From Bacteroidales bacterium (GTDB taxonomy: Bacteria; Bacteroidota; Bacteroidia; Bacteroidales; UBA932), in NCBI GenBank assembly GCA_029007435.1, contig JAQXHU010000028.1, positions 1 through 36,551 of the forward strand: DNA of 36,551 nt, in the 5' to 3' direction. Under the pieces are notes generated by a model. That model saw only the letters and a program-made list of their open reading frames with translations. It was not told the DNA's origin and searched no databases. Both the position numbers and the translations under genes were made by a program. Of this stretch, positions 8,701-15,733 are shown in pieces. Each line of letters opens with the position of its first letter. The first letter of the stretch is position 1.

Positions 8701-9006
8701 ACATATTTTGACAATTATGGATGGGGCTCCTGCGGCGAGGCCTACCTTGTTGACAGGACATTCGCGAAACTCCGCAATATCAGTCTCTCCTGGAGTCTTC
8801 CGAAGAAATGGCTGAAGCCTCTCAGGCTCACTGACCTGGCAATCACTGCATTCGTGAACAATGCGTTCATCTGGACAGCGTCTGATAACTACTATGTGGA
8901 TCCTGAATCCACCACCACCGGAACAGACCTTTCCGGAACGTTCGGTGAACTCTACACAAACCCTTCTTGCCGTATCTATGGTTTCAATGTCAACATTAAA
9001 TTCTAA
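5794..9006 (+). CDS. SusC/RagA-type TonB-dependent outer-membrane transporter
   Basis: Outer-membrane 22-stranded barrel that works with the SusD lipoprotein downstream to import a bulky nutrient using TonB energy. The start at ATG 5794 gives a clean signal peptide ending near AMA-QPARL; an in-frame TTG at 5782 is less likely. After the signal peptide come a carboxypeptidase-regulatory-like beta domain (about residues 25-95), the plug with the VTIRGFGSINGSNQPLYVIDGVP region and the LKGAAATALYGSRASNGVI motif, then the barrel. The last residues NVNIKF end in an aromatic residue, as expected for a barrel. Length is 1070 residues. No glycoside hydrolase is in this operon; the two small accessory lipoproteins suggest the peptide-type BT2264 group, which is inference. 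Confidence 0.95.
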   Translation: MKKTLLLMAFLFLSLGYAMAQPARLSGTVVSDEGEPLPGAYVLVSGTTVGEITDQDGNFTFSSLPAGAEKLTVSLLGMSSEEVVISASPMRIVLHTDVTKLEGTIVTALGISRSEKALGYSATKVSADEIASARNSNPMSSLSGKVAGLQIQATSSDPGASNSVTIRGFGSINGSNQPLYVIDGVPLQNTNFSTQGHNISGGGISNVASDDIESITVLKGAAATALYGSRASNGVIVITTKSGSKGDARNFSVTYNGGMQMRQVMNLPDMQNEFGQGWNGAQTFIENGSWGPAFDGSLQVYGPIWNHSQLYHTYSAVKDNVKEFFDIGISHNHDIALSGVSADRKMSYYVSYSYTSDNGIIPTNADSYKRNTIAVRQSYDAAKWLKVSSSFNFATSKTDVVGSFQGTSVIDGVLEMPRDISIVDMKDLSNAFNTPEAYFTPYGTTNPYWAIANNYNHTDSKQIFGKVQADIKPYKDVTVTYRMGFDYTDYDRKVGSPQIALDDALIDEDYGYAPSNMNGSGSVFSRYYRSHDINHDVMASYKHSFIDKLDLDVLVGLNVWERGYTYMDGQTDDLTFHTGFWDLSNGATKSTLSEGQLKRRLVGLFGDINIGWDNMLFLNLTARNDWSSTLPVGNNHYFYPGATLSWVFTELCKNKVLTFGKARLAYGKTGNDAGAYMTSASYTQGGANGYYVSGIIGFPMNGTNAFQASSTIGSSSLKPEMTTELEAGLNLQFFDGRFGIDAAYYTRTTKDQIFTLPVDPATGYSYMVTNFGEVRNRGVELLLNTTPVHTRNFRWDLDVNFALNRNKVISMPESLEGGKVTIYSFSAGNDAVYMYAEKGKPLGVYYTYLPKYVTDKNSEYYGSQIVDSAGQPVRTDNVEYTGKDMNHKWTGGVTTSLSAYGVTLSATLDVRYGGTMFSRTKNLMQFVGNSVVTTYNKRKPFVIPNSVVETESGYAPNTTPIMMTDGSYQTYFDNYGWGSCGEAYLVDRTFAKLRNISLSWSLPKKWLKPLRLTDLAITAFVNNAFIWTASDNYYVDPESTTTGTDLSGTFGELYTNPSCRIYGFNVNIKF

Positions 9007-9016
9007 ACTTTGCATT

Positions 9017-10501
9017 ATGAGAAAGATATTATCATTGATATTTATAGCGGCTGTCTGCTCACTTAGTTCCTGCAAGGATTATCTTGACATCAACCAGAAC
9101 CCTAACTCGCCATCTCTTGAGAATATGACCTCGGCGATGGTGTTCCCGGCAGCTGAAATGAACCTGGCCGCGAGCTACGGGGATTATCTCCGGATTGTCG
9201 GAGGATATTTCTCACAGCAGTATTCGCAGCTTACCGGCACCAGCAACTATCTGGACTACAGTAACTTTATGATGTCCGCCACACGTTCGAGCGGCACTTA
9301 TACACAGCTTTACACCCGCGTGATAGGCAATCTTGAATTTGTCAGGAAGGATGCTTCCTCAAAAGAGGAGTGGGGTACCTATCTGGCTGCGACAGTCCTC
9401 AAGGCCTTTACCTATCAGGTGCTTGTTGACTGCTACGAGCAGACTCCGTACAGCGAGGCTTCCGATGCCTCTATCCCTTCTCCGAAATACGACGAGGGCG
9501 AGGATGTTTACAAAGGAGTGCTCGCAGAGCTTGACGAGGCCCTTTCAAAGGTCAGCGGAGCTGAGGCAGTTTGCACCAATTTCCTCTTCCCTTCAGACAA
9601 GGCGTCTGCCTGGGTGAAATTTGCAAATGCGGTCAAACTCAAGATGATGATGCGTATGGGCGCTTCCGGATCCGATCTTGACGCACTCGTTGCAGAGGGC
9701 AACTTCCCTGAGGCTGACGTGGCCTGGACAGGATGCTGGGCTGATGAGTCGGCGAAAGCGAATCCTTATTATTCAGAGGAGTTCGGCTCATATTTCTCCC
9801 CTCAGAAGAATGTCTGCCTGAACCTTGCGCTCCAGGGGACAATGGCTGAGTATGATGACCCTCGTCTTCCGAAATTCTTCGATGCCAACAGCTCAGGGGC
9901 TTTTACCGGAGCCGTTTCCGGAACAAACTTCTCCCAGAGCGCTACGGAGCACGGAATGGACACCTGGTGCCGTCCTGCCATCAGATTCAATTCTCCTGTG
10001 TATCTTTTGACTGTGGCCGAGGTCGAGTTCTTCCTTTCTGAATACTATGCGAAGAAATCCTCGATGTCAGATGCGAAAGCTCATTACGAGGCCGCTGTGG
10101 CCGCTTCGTTCGCATCCGCCGGAGCTGCCGGTCCGGAAGCCGTTTATGGCCCAGGTGCGAAGTATGCCTGGAGCAATGCTGACTACAAGAAGAACATAGG
10201 CATCCAGAAATGGATCGCTCTCTCAGGAGTGAACAACTTCGAGGCATGGTGCGAGCTCCGCCGTCTCGGCTATCCTGAATACAGCACCCAGAAAGGCAGC
10301 ACGTTCTACAATATGCAGACGGGCACTTATGATCCTTCAAGCTACATTCCGGGTACAATTTATGAGCCGATCACTGTCAATACAGGTCTGAACAAACGTC
10401 AGGTTCTCCAGCGCTTCCCGTTCGCCGAAAGCTCAACAGGACGCAACAGCAACACTCCTGACTACAAGGGCGACAATGCTCCTATGTTCTGGGCAAAGTA
10501 A
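9017..10501 (+). CDS. SusD-like (SusD-like_2 type) nutrient-binding lipoprotein
   Basis: Surface lipoprotein that acts as the lid of the SusC barrel and binds ligand. ATG 9017, 10 bases after the susC stop, gives a signal peptide with lipobox LSS-C followed by KDYLDINQNPNSP, the typical N-terminus of the SusD-like_2 family rather than of the original RagB/SusD family. The body is alpha-helical (TPR-like), for example LKAFTYQVLVDCYEQTPYSEA, and the length is 494 residues. Members of this family pair with SusC proteins whose ligands are often unknown and include the peptide-binding BT2263. A longer in-frame reading from 8861 lies inside susC and is not used. Confidence 0.93.
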   Translation: MRKILSLIFIAAVCSLSSCKDYLDINQNPNSPSLENMTSAMVFPAAEMNLAASYGDYLRIVGGYFSQQYSQLTGTSNYLDYSNFMMSATRSSGTYTQLYTRVIGNLEFVRKDASSKEEWGTYLAATVLKAFTYQVLVDCYEQTPYSEASDASIPSPKYDEGEDVYKGVLAELDEALSKVSGAEAVCTNFLFPSDKASAWVKFANAVKLKMMMRMGASGSDLDALVAEGNFPEADVAWTGCWADESAKANPYYSEEFGSYFSPQKNVCLNLALQGTMAEYDDPRLPKFFDANSSGAFTGAVSGTNFSQSATEHGMDTWCRPAIRFNSPVYLLTVAEVEFFLSEYYAKKSSMSDAKAHYEAAVAASFASAGAAGPEAVYGPGAKYAWSNADYKKNIGIQKWIALSGVNNFEAWCELRRLGYPEYSTQKGSTFYNMQTGTYDPSSYIPGTIYEPITVNTGLNKRQVLQRFPFAESSTGRNSNTPDYKGDNAPMFWAK

Positions 10502-10523
10502 TGAACTTTAATTGACTATCAAT

Positions 10524-11213
10524 ATGAAAAACAAGATATTACCTTTTTTGATGCCAGTTCTCGCCGCCGCCTCGCTCATTTCCTGCGAGGACAAGACGGC
10601 CGGACTTACAGGAGTGACTTATTACCCTGTCTTTGAGGTTCTCGGTGACATTGAGACTGTAGTGTATGTCGGTGAGAATTATGTTGACGCCGGCTGCGAG
10701 GCCACATTGAACGGCGAGGATATCACAAGCGAGGTGAAAGTCTCACAGAATGTTGACACTTCGGCTCCGGGCATATACTCCGTGGTCTATTCAGCCACTA
10801 ATGAACTCGGATTCACCTCTTCAATTGCCAGGACAGTCTATGTTGCCAGAGAGAACTCAATAGACAATCTCTATTTCGGAACCGTCGATCTGTTTGGAAA
10901 GCGTTTTTCGGGCGCCCCTATTTTCGTGACTGATATGGGGAATGGCGAATATATGATTGACGATGGCCTGGCAGGATATTATTTCTACGGAAGATATCCG
11001 GGATACGAGCCGACCTATGACTTCCATGCTGAGGTGACTGTGAAGCTTGAAGGAAACTCCATAGTGCAGGTTGGAGATACCGGTGAATGGTATTTCGGCG
11101 ACCCTGTCGAGATCAAGTCAGGGTCCTATGACAGTGCGTCTGGAGTCATAAGCTATTCCGGTGAATTCGCCGGCAGTGCTTTCTCAGTAGTGTTGAACCC
11201 TGTAACAAAATGA
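10524..11213 (+). CDS. Accessory surface lipoprotein with Ig-like domain (BT_2262/DUF5011-5012-like)
   Basis: A 229-residue lipoprotein with lipobox LIS-C near residue 25. Residues about 45-115 form an Ig-like fold with the phrases YVDAGCEATLNGEDIT and TSAPGIYSVVYSATN, typical of DUF5011/HYR-like domains. The rest (about 120-229) is a beta-rich domain with an aromatic patch (GYYFYGRYPGYEP). It lies directly after susD, and its stop overlaps the next start (ATGA). By position and architecture it resembles the accessory lipoproteins that cap the BT2261-2264 SusCD complex. The exact ligand role is unknown. Start chosen at ATG 10524, not the weaker TTG 10512, because it begins the signal peptide directly. 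Confidence 0.8.
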   Translation: MKNKILPFLMPVLAAASLISCEDKTAGLTGVTYYPVFEVLGDIETVVYVGENYVDAGCEATLNGEDITSEVKVSQNVDTSAPGIYSVVYSATNELGFTSSIARTVYVARENSIDNLYFGTVDLFGKRFSGAPIFVTDMGNGEYMIDDGLAGYYFYGRYPGYEPTYDFHAEVTVKLEGNSIVQVGDTGEWYFGDPVEIKSGSYDSASGVISYSGEFAGSAFSVVLNPVTK

Positions 11214-11719
11214 CTATGAAACGTTTATTAGTTGCTATAATGATGCTCGGGGCGGCACTCGCCACCTCATGCAAGAAAGATGAGATCAAGAATACCGCCA
11301 CTGTGGATATGGCGGGTGAGTGGGCTGTCACTGTCGATATCGTTGATGAGACCGGCGAGGCCATCTATGGAGAGGATCCTTATGGTTACGGCACGATTGT
11401 TATCGCCACTTTCAATACAGCGGAAAACAGGCCCGACAAGATGTTCGTCTCGGACTGCGAGAATTTCTGGTCCTTCCAGGTTCCGGTCAATGTCGACCAG
11501 AAAGCCAGGACATTCGCTTCTGATGGCGCGGTTGACAATGTCATGTATGAATGCAAAGTGACTGTGACCGGCGGCAAAATAACCCCTGGCGGGGCTCTCA
11601 CGCCGAGCGGAATGCCGGCTGACGCCATTGAATTCTGCGCTGTGTTCGATGATGATGATGATGGTTTCATCTACCATTTCCACGGCTACAGATATTCAGG
11701 CCTTACGGCTGACGAATAG
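11210..11719 (+). CDS. Small BT_2261-like accessory lipoprotein (lipid-binding-protein family)
   Basis: A 169-residue lipoprotein: signal peptide with lipobox ATS-C near residue 21, then a short linker and a compact beta-rich domain (AGEWAVTVDIVDETG, TFNTAENRPDKMFVSD). This resembles the Bacteroidota family annotated as lipid-binding putative hydrolase, though I see no hydrolase motif. A run of five Asp (DDDDD) lies near residue 147. ATG 11210 overlaps the previous stop by 4 bases; ATG 11216 is an equally good start. It is the last gene of the four-gene susC/susD operon before a terminator. Such a protein probably associates with the outer face of the SusCD complex. Confidence 0.75.
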   Translation: MTMKRLLVAIMMLGAALATSCKKDEIKNTATVDMAGEWAVTVDIVDETGEAIYGEDPYGYGTIVIATFNTAENRPDKMFVSDCENFWSFQVPVNVDQKARTFASDGAVDNVMYECKVTVTGGKITPGGALTPSGMPADAIEFCAVFDDDDDGFIYHFHGYRYSGLTADE

Positions 11720-11762
11720 GAGCGGAGCATATCTTTTGCTTTAACATATTATTTGGAGCAGG

Positions 11763-11805
11763 TGTCCGGAGATGATGTGATATCGTCCCGGACATCCTCT
11801 TTTTT
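11763..11805 (+). terminator. Intrinsic terminator of the first susC/susD operon
   Basis: Stem TGTCCGG (11763-11769) with CCGGACA (11788-11794), loop of 18 bases, followed by TCCTCTTTTTT. The T-run is on the plus strand, so it serves the plus operon. Confidence 0.8.
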
Positions 11806-11814
11806 GTATAGGCC

Positions 11815-11845
11815 CTGATTCCGCATAGACAAGCCAATGAATCAG
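11815..11845. repeat. Short inverted repeat in the convergent gap
   Basis: CTGATTC (11815-11821) and GAATCAG (11839-11845) form a perfect 7-bp inverted repeat between the plus-strand terminator and the end of the minus-strand exporter gene. Without a T-run in the minus direction it is only a weak terminator candidate. Confidence 0.3.
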
Positions 11846-11853
11846 TTTGTTGC

Positions 11854-13485
11854 TCAACGGACGAGGCGTACTGTGTTTCCGCACAGTTCACATACGGCCT
11901 CCCTATGTGTGATGATGATGACGGTGCGTTCGGCTGCGACCTTTCCAAGACGTTGGAGCATAAGAAGTTCTGTCTCGCTGTCCAATGAGGAGGTCGGCTC
12001 GTCAAGAAGCATTATTCCTCCAGGCCTCAGCAGCCCTCTCGCTATTGCTATTCTCTGGGCCTGGCCCTCGCTGAGTCCGGCCCCCTGTTCTCCGCATACC
12101 GTGTCAAGACCCTGGGGCAGACTGAAAACGAAATCGGCCGCTGCTGTATGGAGAGCCTCCTGAAGCTCTTCTTCCCGGGCGTCCGGGTTTCCAAGCAGCA
12201 GATTGTCCCTGACCGTGCCCGAAATCAGGGTGTTGCCCTGCGGAATGTATACGATATTGCACCTTGTCATAGGTGACGCCTGGACGGATGAATTCCTGTC
12301 GTATATGGTTATTTCCCCGCTTTCCGGCAGCAGAAGCGCAAGAATAAGTCGGGTCATCGTGCTTTTTCCCACACCGGTCTCCCCGACAACGGCGGTCATA
12401 CTGCCTGGCCTGAAATCGCAGCTGAATCCGTCAAGGACCGGTGCGTCTGCGTCCGGATATGAGAATGTCACATTTTCGAACCGGACTCCGGGAGTCCCCT
12501 CGAATCTTACTGGCGCTCCCTGCTCCTCAAGCGGAATGTCCGTCAGCTCGCAGAGACGTTCAATGCTTGTGAGCACTCTTGCGAACCCGGGAACCTGGCG
12601 GCTGAGGTCCACTATCGGTCTCTGGATCTGGGATACCAACTGAAGGAATGCCGCCATAACGCCGAAAGAGATGCTTCCGTTTCTCAGGCCGTAGATTCCC
12701 CAGAGCATCACGGCGAGGTATCCGGCAGCGAATCCTGCCTGGACCAGGAATCTGGAAAACAGGGAGTAGTCTGTCCTGTCCATCACTTTGTTCTGGAGGT
12801 CGGTCTGGAGATTCATTAGCTCGTCGGCTGTCTTCGAAGTGTATTCGAGGGCGGAAATCAGGGTCCTGTGCTGGAGATTCTCCTGGAGGTGGCTCTGGAC
12901 CTTGCTGTCTGAGACTCTGATTTCCCGTGTGAGTCGCCGCATTCTCCTGACGAATCCCTTGCTGAGCAATATTGCTGCAGGCATCAGCGCCGCCACTATC
13001 AGGGCAAGTCTGATGTCCAGGTTTGCAAGCAGGTAGAAAGCTCCAGCAAGCTGGATGCAGGTTACTATGGACGAAGGAACAGAAATGCAGACAAGTCCGG
13101 TGACGGCGGCAACATCCTCTTCGAGCCGGTTCATAACGTCTCCGGTGTGAAACGAGTCCCGGCCTGTCCACCGGCTTTCCATCAGGTGGGTGAAGAGCCT
13201 GTATCTCAATTCGCTGCGTAGTCTTATTTCGGTGCGGGTCTCTATCCTGGCCCTGACGGCTCCGAGAATCAGCTGGACCAGCATACAGCCTGCCATAATT
13301 GGCACGAGCACTCTGAATCTGCCAGTGGCGTTCCCGGTGGCTATGTCAATAATGTATTTGCTCAGCCAGATGAAACTGAGCATCGAGGCGGCCCTGACGC
13401 AGCCGCAGAGGGTGTCGAGGAGTATGTATCCTCTCCAGCCCCGGGAAATCCTCCATAACCAGCTGATGCATTCTGCCGTTTTCAT
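11854..13485 (-). CDS. ABC exporter, fused permease and ATPase (type I)
   Basis: Inner-membrane half-transporter, probably a homodimer exporting a peptide or lipid-like substrate. The N-terminal 300 residues hold the transmembrane domain. The ATPase has Walker A GETGVGKST (368-376), signature LSEGQ (471-475), Walker B IMLLDE (491-496) and the H-loop in ITHREA. Start at 13485 is preferred: an AAAGAGAG ribosome-binding-like stretch precedes it and it begins 13 bases after the upstream gene's stop. A start at 13524 would overlap that gene. There is no N-terminal C39 peptidase domain. The neighbouring S24/S26 peptidase suggests export of a processed or modified peptide, as in Bacteroidota RiPP-type clusters, but no precursor is visible. 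Confidence 0.9.
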   Translation of the reverse strand: MKTAECISWLWRISRGWRGYILLDTLCGCVRAASMLSFIWLSKYIIDIATGNATGRFRVLVPIMAGCMLVQLILGAVRARIETRTEIRLRSELRYRLFTHLMESRWTGRDSFHTGDVMNRLEEDVAAVTGLVCISVPSSIVTCIQLAGAFYLLANLDIRLALIVAALMPAAILLSKGFVRRMRRLTREIRVSDSKVQSHLQENLQHRTLISALEYTSKTADELMNLQTDLQNKVMDRTDYSLFSRFLVQAGFAAGYLAVMLWGIYGLRNGSISFGVMAAFLQLVSQIQRPIVDLSRQVPGFARVLTSIERLCELTDIPLEEQGAPVRFEGTPGVRFENVTFSYPDADAPVLDGFSCDFRPGSMTAVVGETGVGKSTMTRLILALLLPESGEITIYDRNSSVQASPMTRCNIVYIPQGNTLISGTVRDNLLLGNPDAREEELQEALHTAAADFVFSLPQGLDTVCGEQGAGLSEGQAQRIAIARGLLRPGGIMLLDEPTSSLDSETELLMLQRLGKVAAERTVIIITHREAVCELCGNTVRLVR

Positions 13486-13498
13486 AACTCTCTTTGTA

Positions 13499-13987
13499 TT
13501 AATGACTACTTTGAGACTGGCCACTTTTTTTCCAGATCAAGAGCAAAGGTCTCCTGACAGGTCTGAGCAGCATCCAGAGTCCGGCTTTCATCCGTGCGCT
13601 CCTGCTCCTGCAGTCTGTCCATTTCCCTCCACGGCAGACCCTCATAACTGTTCCCGCTATGTCTTCAGCTTCGCAATACTCTGTGGAATACAGATTCCCG
13701 TCCCCCATAAGGATGAACCGGCCGTCACGCTCCGCTTTGATGATTCTGTGCATGATAATTCCTTTCGTTGTCCTGGCCAGCACTATGTCGCCTCTTTTCA
13801 ATTTTCCGGCTTCTGTCTCTGCCAGCTCAACCCGGTCGCCGTCCTGGATGAAAGGGAGCATGCTTTTTCCTCTCGCCGGGATTGTCACTGTCCGCTCTTC
13901 GCGGAGCAGTTCCTCCACGGAGAGAAAATACTCGTCGCAGGATATCTCCAATATGTTCTGCCTGTTCCGCAACCCCTTGTCAGTCAT
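13499..13987 (-). CDS. S24/S26 peptidase, SipW-like (Ser-His type)
   Basis: A 162-residue protein with the signal-peptidase fold. The nucleophile motif is GKSMLPFIQDGD with Ser42. The second segment GDIVLARTTKGIIMHRII places His80 where bacterial type I signal peptidases have Lys, and MGDGN (Asp96) follows. This Ser-His-Asp pattern is that of SipW/Sec11-type enzymes. A hydrophobic stretch near the C-terminus (AGLWMLLRPVRRPLLLIW) could anchor it to the membrane. Such small peptidases sit next to ABC exporters and PqqD-like proteins in Bacteroidota peptide-modification clusters; here only the exporter is next to it. ATG 13987 is used; an in-frame TTG lies 9 bases upstream. Confidence 0.82.
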   Translation of the reverse strand: MTDKGLRNRQNILEISCDEYFLSVEELLREERTVTIPARGKSMLPFIQDGDRVELAETEAGKLKRGDIVLARTTKGIIMHRIIKAERDGRFILMGDGNLYSTEYCEAEDIAGTVMRVCRGGKWTDCRSRSARMKAGLWMLLRPVRRPLLLIWKKSGQSQSSH

Positions 13988-14011
13988 TGTGGTCAATACA
14001 TTAATATAATC

Positions 14012-14284
14012 TTATCCGAATAATTCGGAATGCGTTCCTATCCTTACGAGTCTTATTACCTGATTCTCTTCATCAATCCATATCAACAGAAAGTCGCTTT
14101 GGATATGGCATTCCATAGTGTCAGCATAATTGCCTTTTAATGGGTGAGGCTTGTAATTATCCGGCACGGTGCCCGTCACCTCAAGATTCTGAATAACGTT
14201 ATTCAGCGCAATCAGCTTCTTTTTGTCATTCAGATATTTCTTTAAGTCTTTTTTGAATTGTCTGCTTTGCTCTATTCTATACAT
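14012..14284 (-). CDS. Type II toxin, YafQ/RelE-family mRNA interferase
   Basis: A 90-residue toxin expected to cleave mRNA on the ribosome. It shows the YafQ signature: His47 in the HPL turn, ECHIQSDFLLIW with His60 and Asp64, and RIGTHSELF with His85 and Phe89. These align with the catalytic His50, His63, Asp67 and His87 of E. coli YafQ, so the toxin looks active. It begins 2 bases after the antitoxin stop. The DNA here is clearly more AT-rich than its surroundings, suggesting acquisition by transfer. A peptidase gene follows 24 bases downstream in the same direction. Confidence 0.92.
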   Translation of the reverse strand: MYRIEQSRQFKKDLKKYLNDKKKLIALNNVIQNLEVTGTVPDNYKPHPLKGNYADTMECHIQSDFLLIWIDEENQVIRLVRIGTHSELFG

Positions 14285-14286
14285 AT

Positions 14287-14541
14287 TTATAACGATGATA
14301 TCAACTTCTCCAAATCCCTCCTGTCAAAAGCTTCCATATTCTTTCCGCTTCGTGCTTCCGCTATCGCCTCAATTGTTTCATCGTTAGGCTCGTGATAGAC
14401 CACATCAAGAAGAAGAGTCTCAACGTAATTGTTAAGACTTCTGTTGCTCTTTTTTGCAAGGAAACGCAATCTTTCAAGTAATTGAGTATTAAGTCTGAAG
14501 GATGTCAACGTTTTCTCTTTATTTGCCAATGCTGTATTCAT
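14287..14541 (-). CDS. Antitoxin with ribbon-helix-helix domain
   Basis: An 84-residue protein. Residues about 13-45 (FRLNTQLLERLRFLAKKSNR) form a ribbon-helix-helix DNA-binding domain; the charged C-terminal half would wrap and neutralise the toxin. ATG 14541 is chosen because the promoter's -7 element ends at 14561, so longer starts would lie in the promoter. Autoregulation is likely through the palindrome at 14551-14565. Confidence 0.88.
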   Translation of the reverse strand: MNTALANKEKTLTSFRLNTQLLERLRFLAKKSNRSLNNYVETLLLDVVYHEPNDETIEAIAEARSGKNMEAFDRRDLEKLISSL

Positions 14542-14550
14542 AATTATATT

Positions 14551-14592
14551 ATTTGTAATACAAATATATGCAAATTGGCCTTGTTTTGCAAA
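14551..14592 (-). promoter_or_regulatory. Toxin-antitoxin promoter with overlapping operator
   Basis: On the minus strand a -33 TTTG (14592-14589), a 20-base spacer and -7 TATATTTG (14568-14561) make a perfect Bacteroidota promoter. A 7-bp inverted repeat ATTTGTA-a-TACAAAT at 14551-14565 overlaps the -7 element, the right place for repression by the antitoxin complex. Confidence 0.82.
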
Positions 14593-14627
14593 TAATTTTA
14601 ATTTACAAAGTGGCAAAACCGCTTGGG

Positions 14628-15722
14628 CTATTTTATTCCGTATTTGCGGAGAATCTTCAGGAGAGGCTTCTCGATGGCTTTGGCCCAGCGCTGATAGCCC
14701 AGGTCAGAAGGATGGACACCATCTACCGAGGTCTCGTGGTCGTTTCCGGTAAGCTCCTTGATATCAATGAAATAAACATTTTTGTCCGCCTTGGTTATCT
14801 CGGCCATCTCTTCCCTTGCCGCTTCCATCTTGGCTCTTTCATAATCCTCGTTCTTCAACGAGAAATTCCTGTTCTCGCGGTAAACGGACGAGATGAAAAT
14901 CAGGGGAGTGCCAGGATGCGTCTCCCTGATTTTCCTGACGAAATCCTTCGTGCGTTTGTGGATAAGGTCGGCATTTGGATTTGAGAAGCAGTCGAACACC
15001 ATCGCATCCGCTTCGCAGTCCCGCAGCACCCTCGTGAACTGGTCCTGCATCTTGCACGATCCGCCGCAACCCAGACTCAGGAGCTGGATTCCGGTGTTCC
15101 TTACAAACTGCATCGGATATGACATTCCCGCGCGGCTGATGCACGCTCCCTGGGTGTAGCTTGAACCGTACAGGGCGATCCGGTGCCTGAACGGAGATGG
15201 CATTGCGCTGATTTCCGCGCTGTTGTCGATGCCGATATCCAGTTTGAGAATCTCGCTGTACATAGGCAGGTAAAGCATACACTCTTTCTCCCTGCCGTCC
15301 ATATCGCTGATAAGATTGATCGGGACGCCGTCGTTCAATGTGCTGCGTACACCAGAGCCTGCGAACATCCATCTGCCGTCTTTCTTTATATACAGGTCGA
15401 ATCCGAGCTGTGCGAGGTCGGAAGTCACAGTGCTCCTGCGGGCTTCCCCGTATTCTGCCAGGACCTTGATGGAAGTGGAGTTGGTCCTGAACAGCACTGC
15501 CAGGCCGGAGCAGCACCTTACCTGGAAATTCTCGGTCTGGTTGAATCCTTTGTAATAAACTGTGTCCACTCTGTGATAGACATTTTCCGTCGGCATTATT
15601 TTGCCGATGATTGTAAGTTCCTTGGCGTCAATGTATTTTATTGCATCCGCATTCTGGGCGGAAATGCTGCCGCTGAAAATCCAGGCAGCAACCAATGTGA
15701 TAACAAGCGCTTTAGTCTTCAT
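14628..15722 (-). CDS. GxDLY/SGNH esterase, candidate sialate O-acetylesterase
   Basis: A 364-residue secreted hydrolase with a signal peptide ending near ISA-QNAD. The N-terminal beta domain carries the GxDLY motif (GFDLY, 107-111), typical of the Bacteroidota GxDLY acylhydrolases. The SGNH domain has GSSYTQG with nucleophile Ser188, the GC-GG and DCFSNPN blocks, and the C-terminal DGVHPSD with Asp334 and His337. It is the third gene of the minus-strand arm of the sialic-acid locus, 11 bases after the sulfatase. Removing O-acetyl groups from sialic acids or mucin sugars would make them accessible to the sialidases. The fold is certain; the substrate is inferred from context. Confidence 0.83.
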   Translation of the reverse strand: MKTKALVITLVAAWIFSGSISAQNADAIKYIDAKELTIIGKIMPTENVYHRVDTVYYKGFNQTENFQVRCCSGLAVLFRTNSTSIKVLAEYGEARRSTVTSDLAQLGFDLYIKKDGRWMFAGSGVRSTLNDGVPINLISDMDGREKECMLYLPMYSEILKLDIGIDNSAEISAMPSPFRHRIALYGSSYTQGACISRAGMSYPMQFVRNTGIQLLSLGCGGSCKMQDQFTRVLRDCEADAMVFDCFSNPNADLIHKRTKDFVRKIRETHPGTPLIFISSVYRENRNFSLKNEDYERAKMEAAREEMAEITKADKNVYFIDIKELTGNDHETSVDGVHPSDLGYQRWAKAIEKPLLKILRKYGIK

Positions 15723-15733
15723 ATTCCATATTG

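Noticed and set aside
8861..9016. Upstream extension of the first SusD reading frame into susC
   Set aside because: The extension lies inside the susC coding sequence in another frame; ATG 9017 gives a proper lipoprotein signal peptide.
13190..14023. 277-codon plus-strand frame across the exporter/peptidase junction
   Set aside because: Spans two well-supported minus-strand genes and is low-complexity in sequence; a shadow frame.
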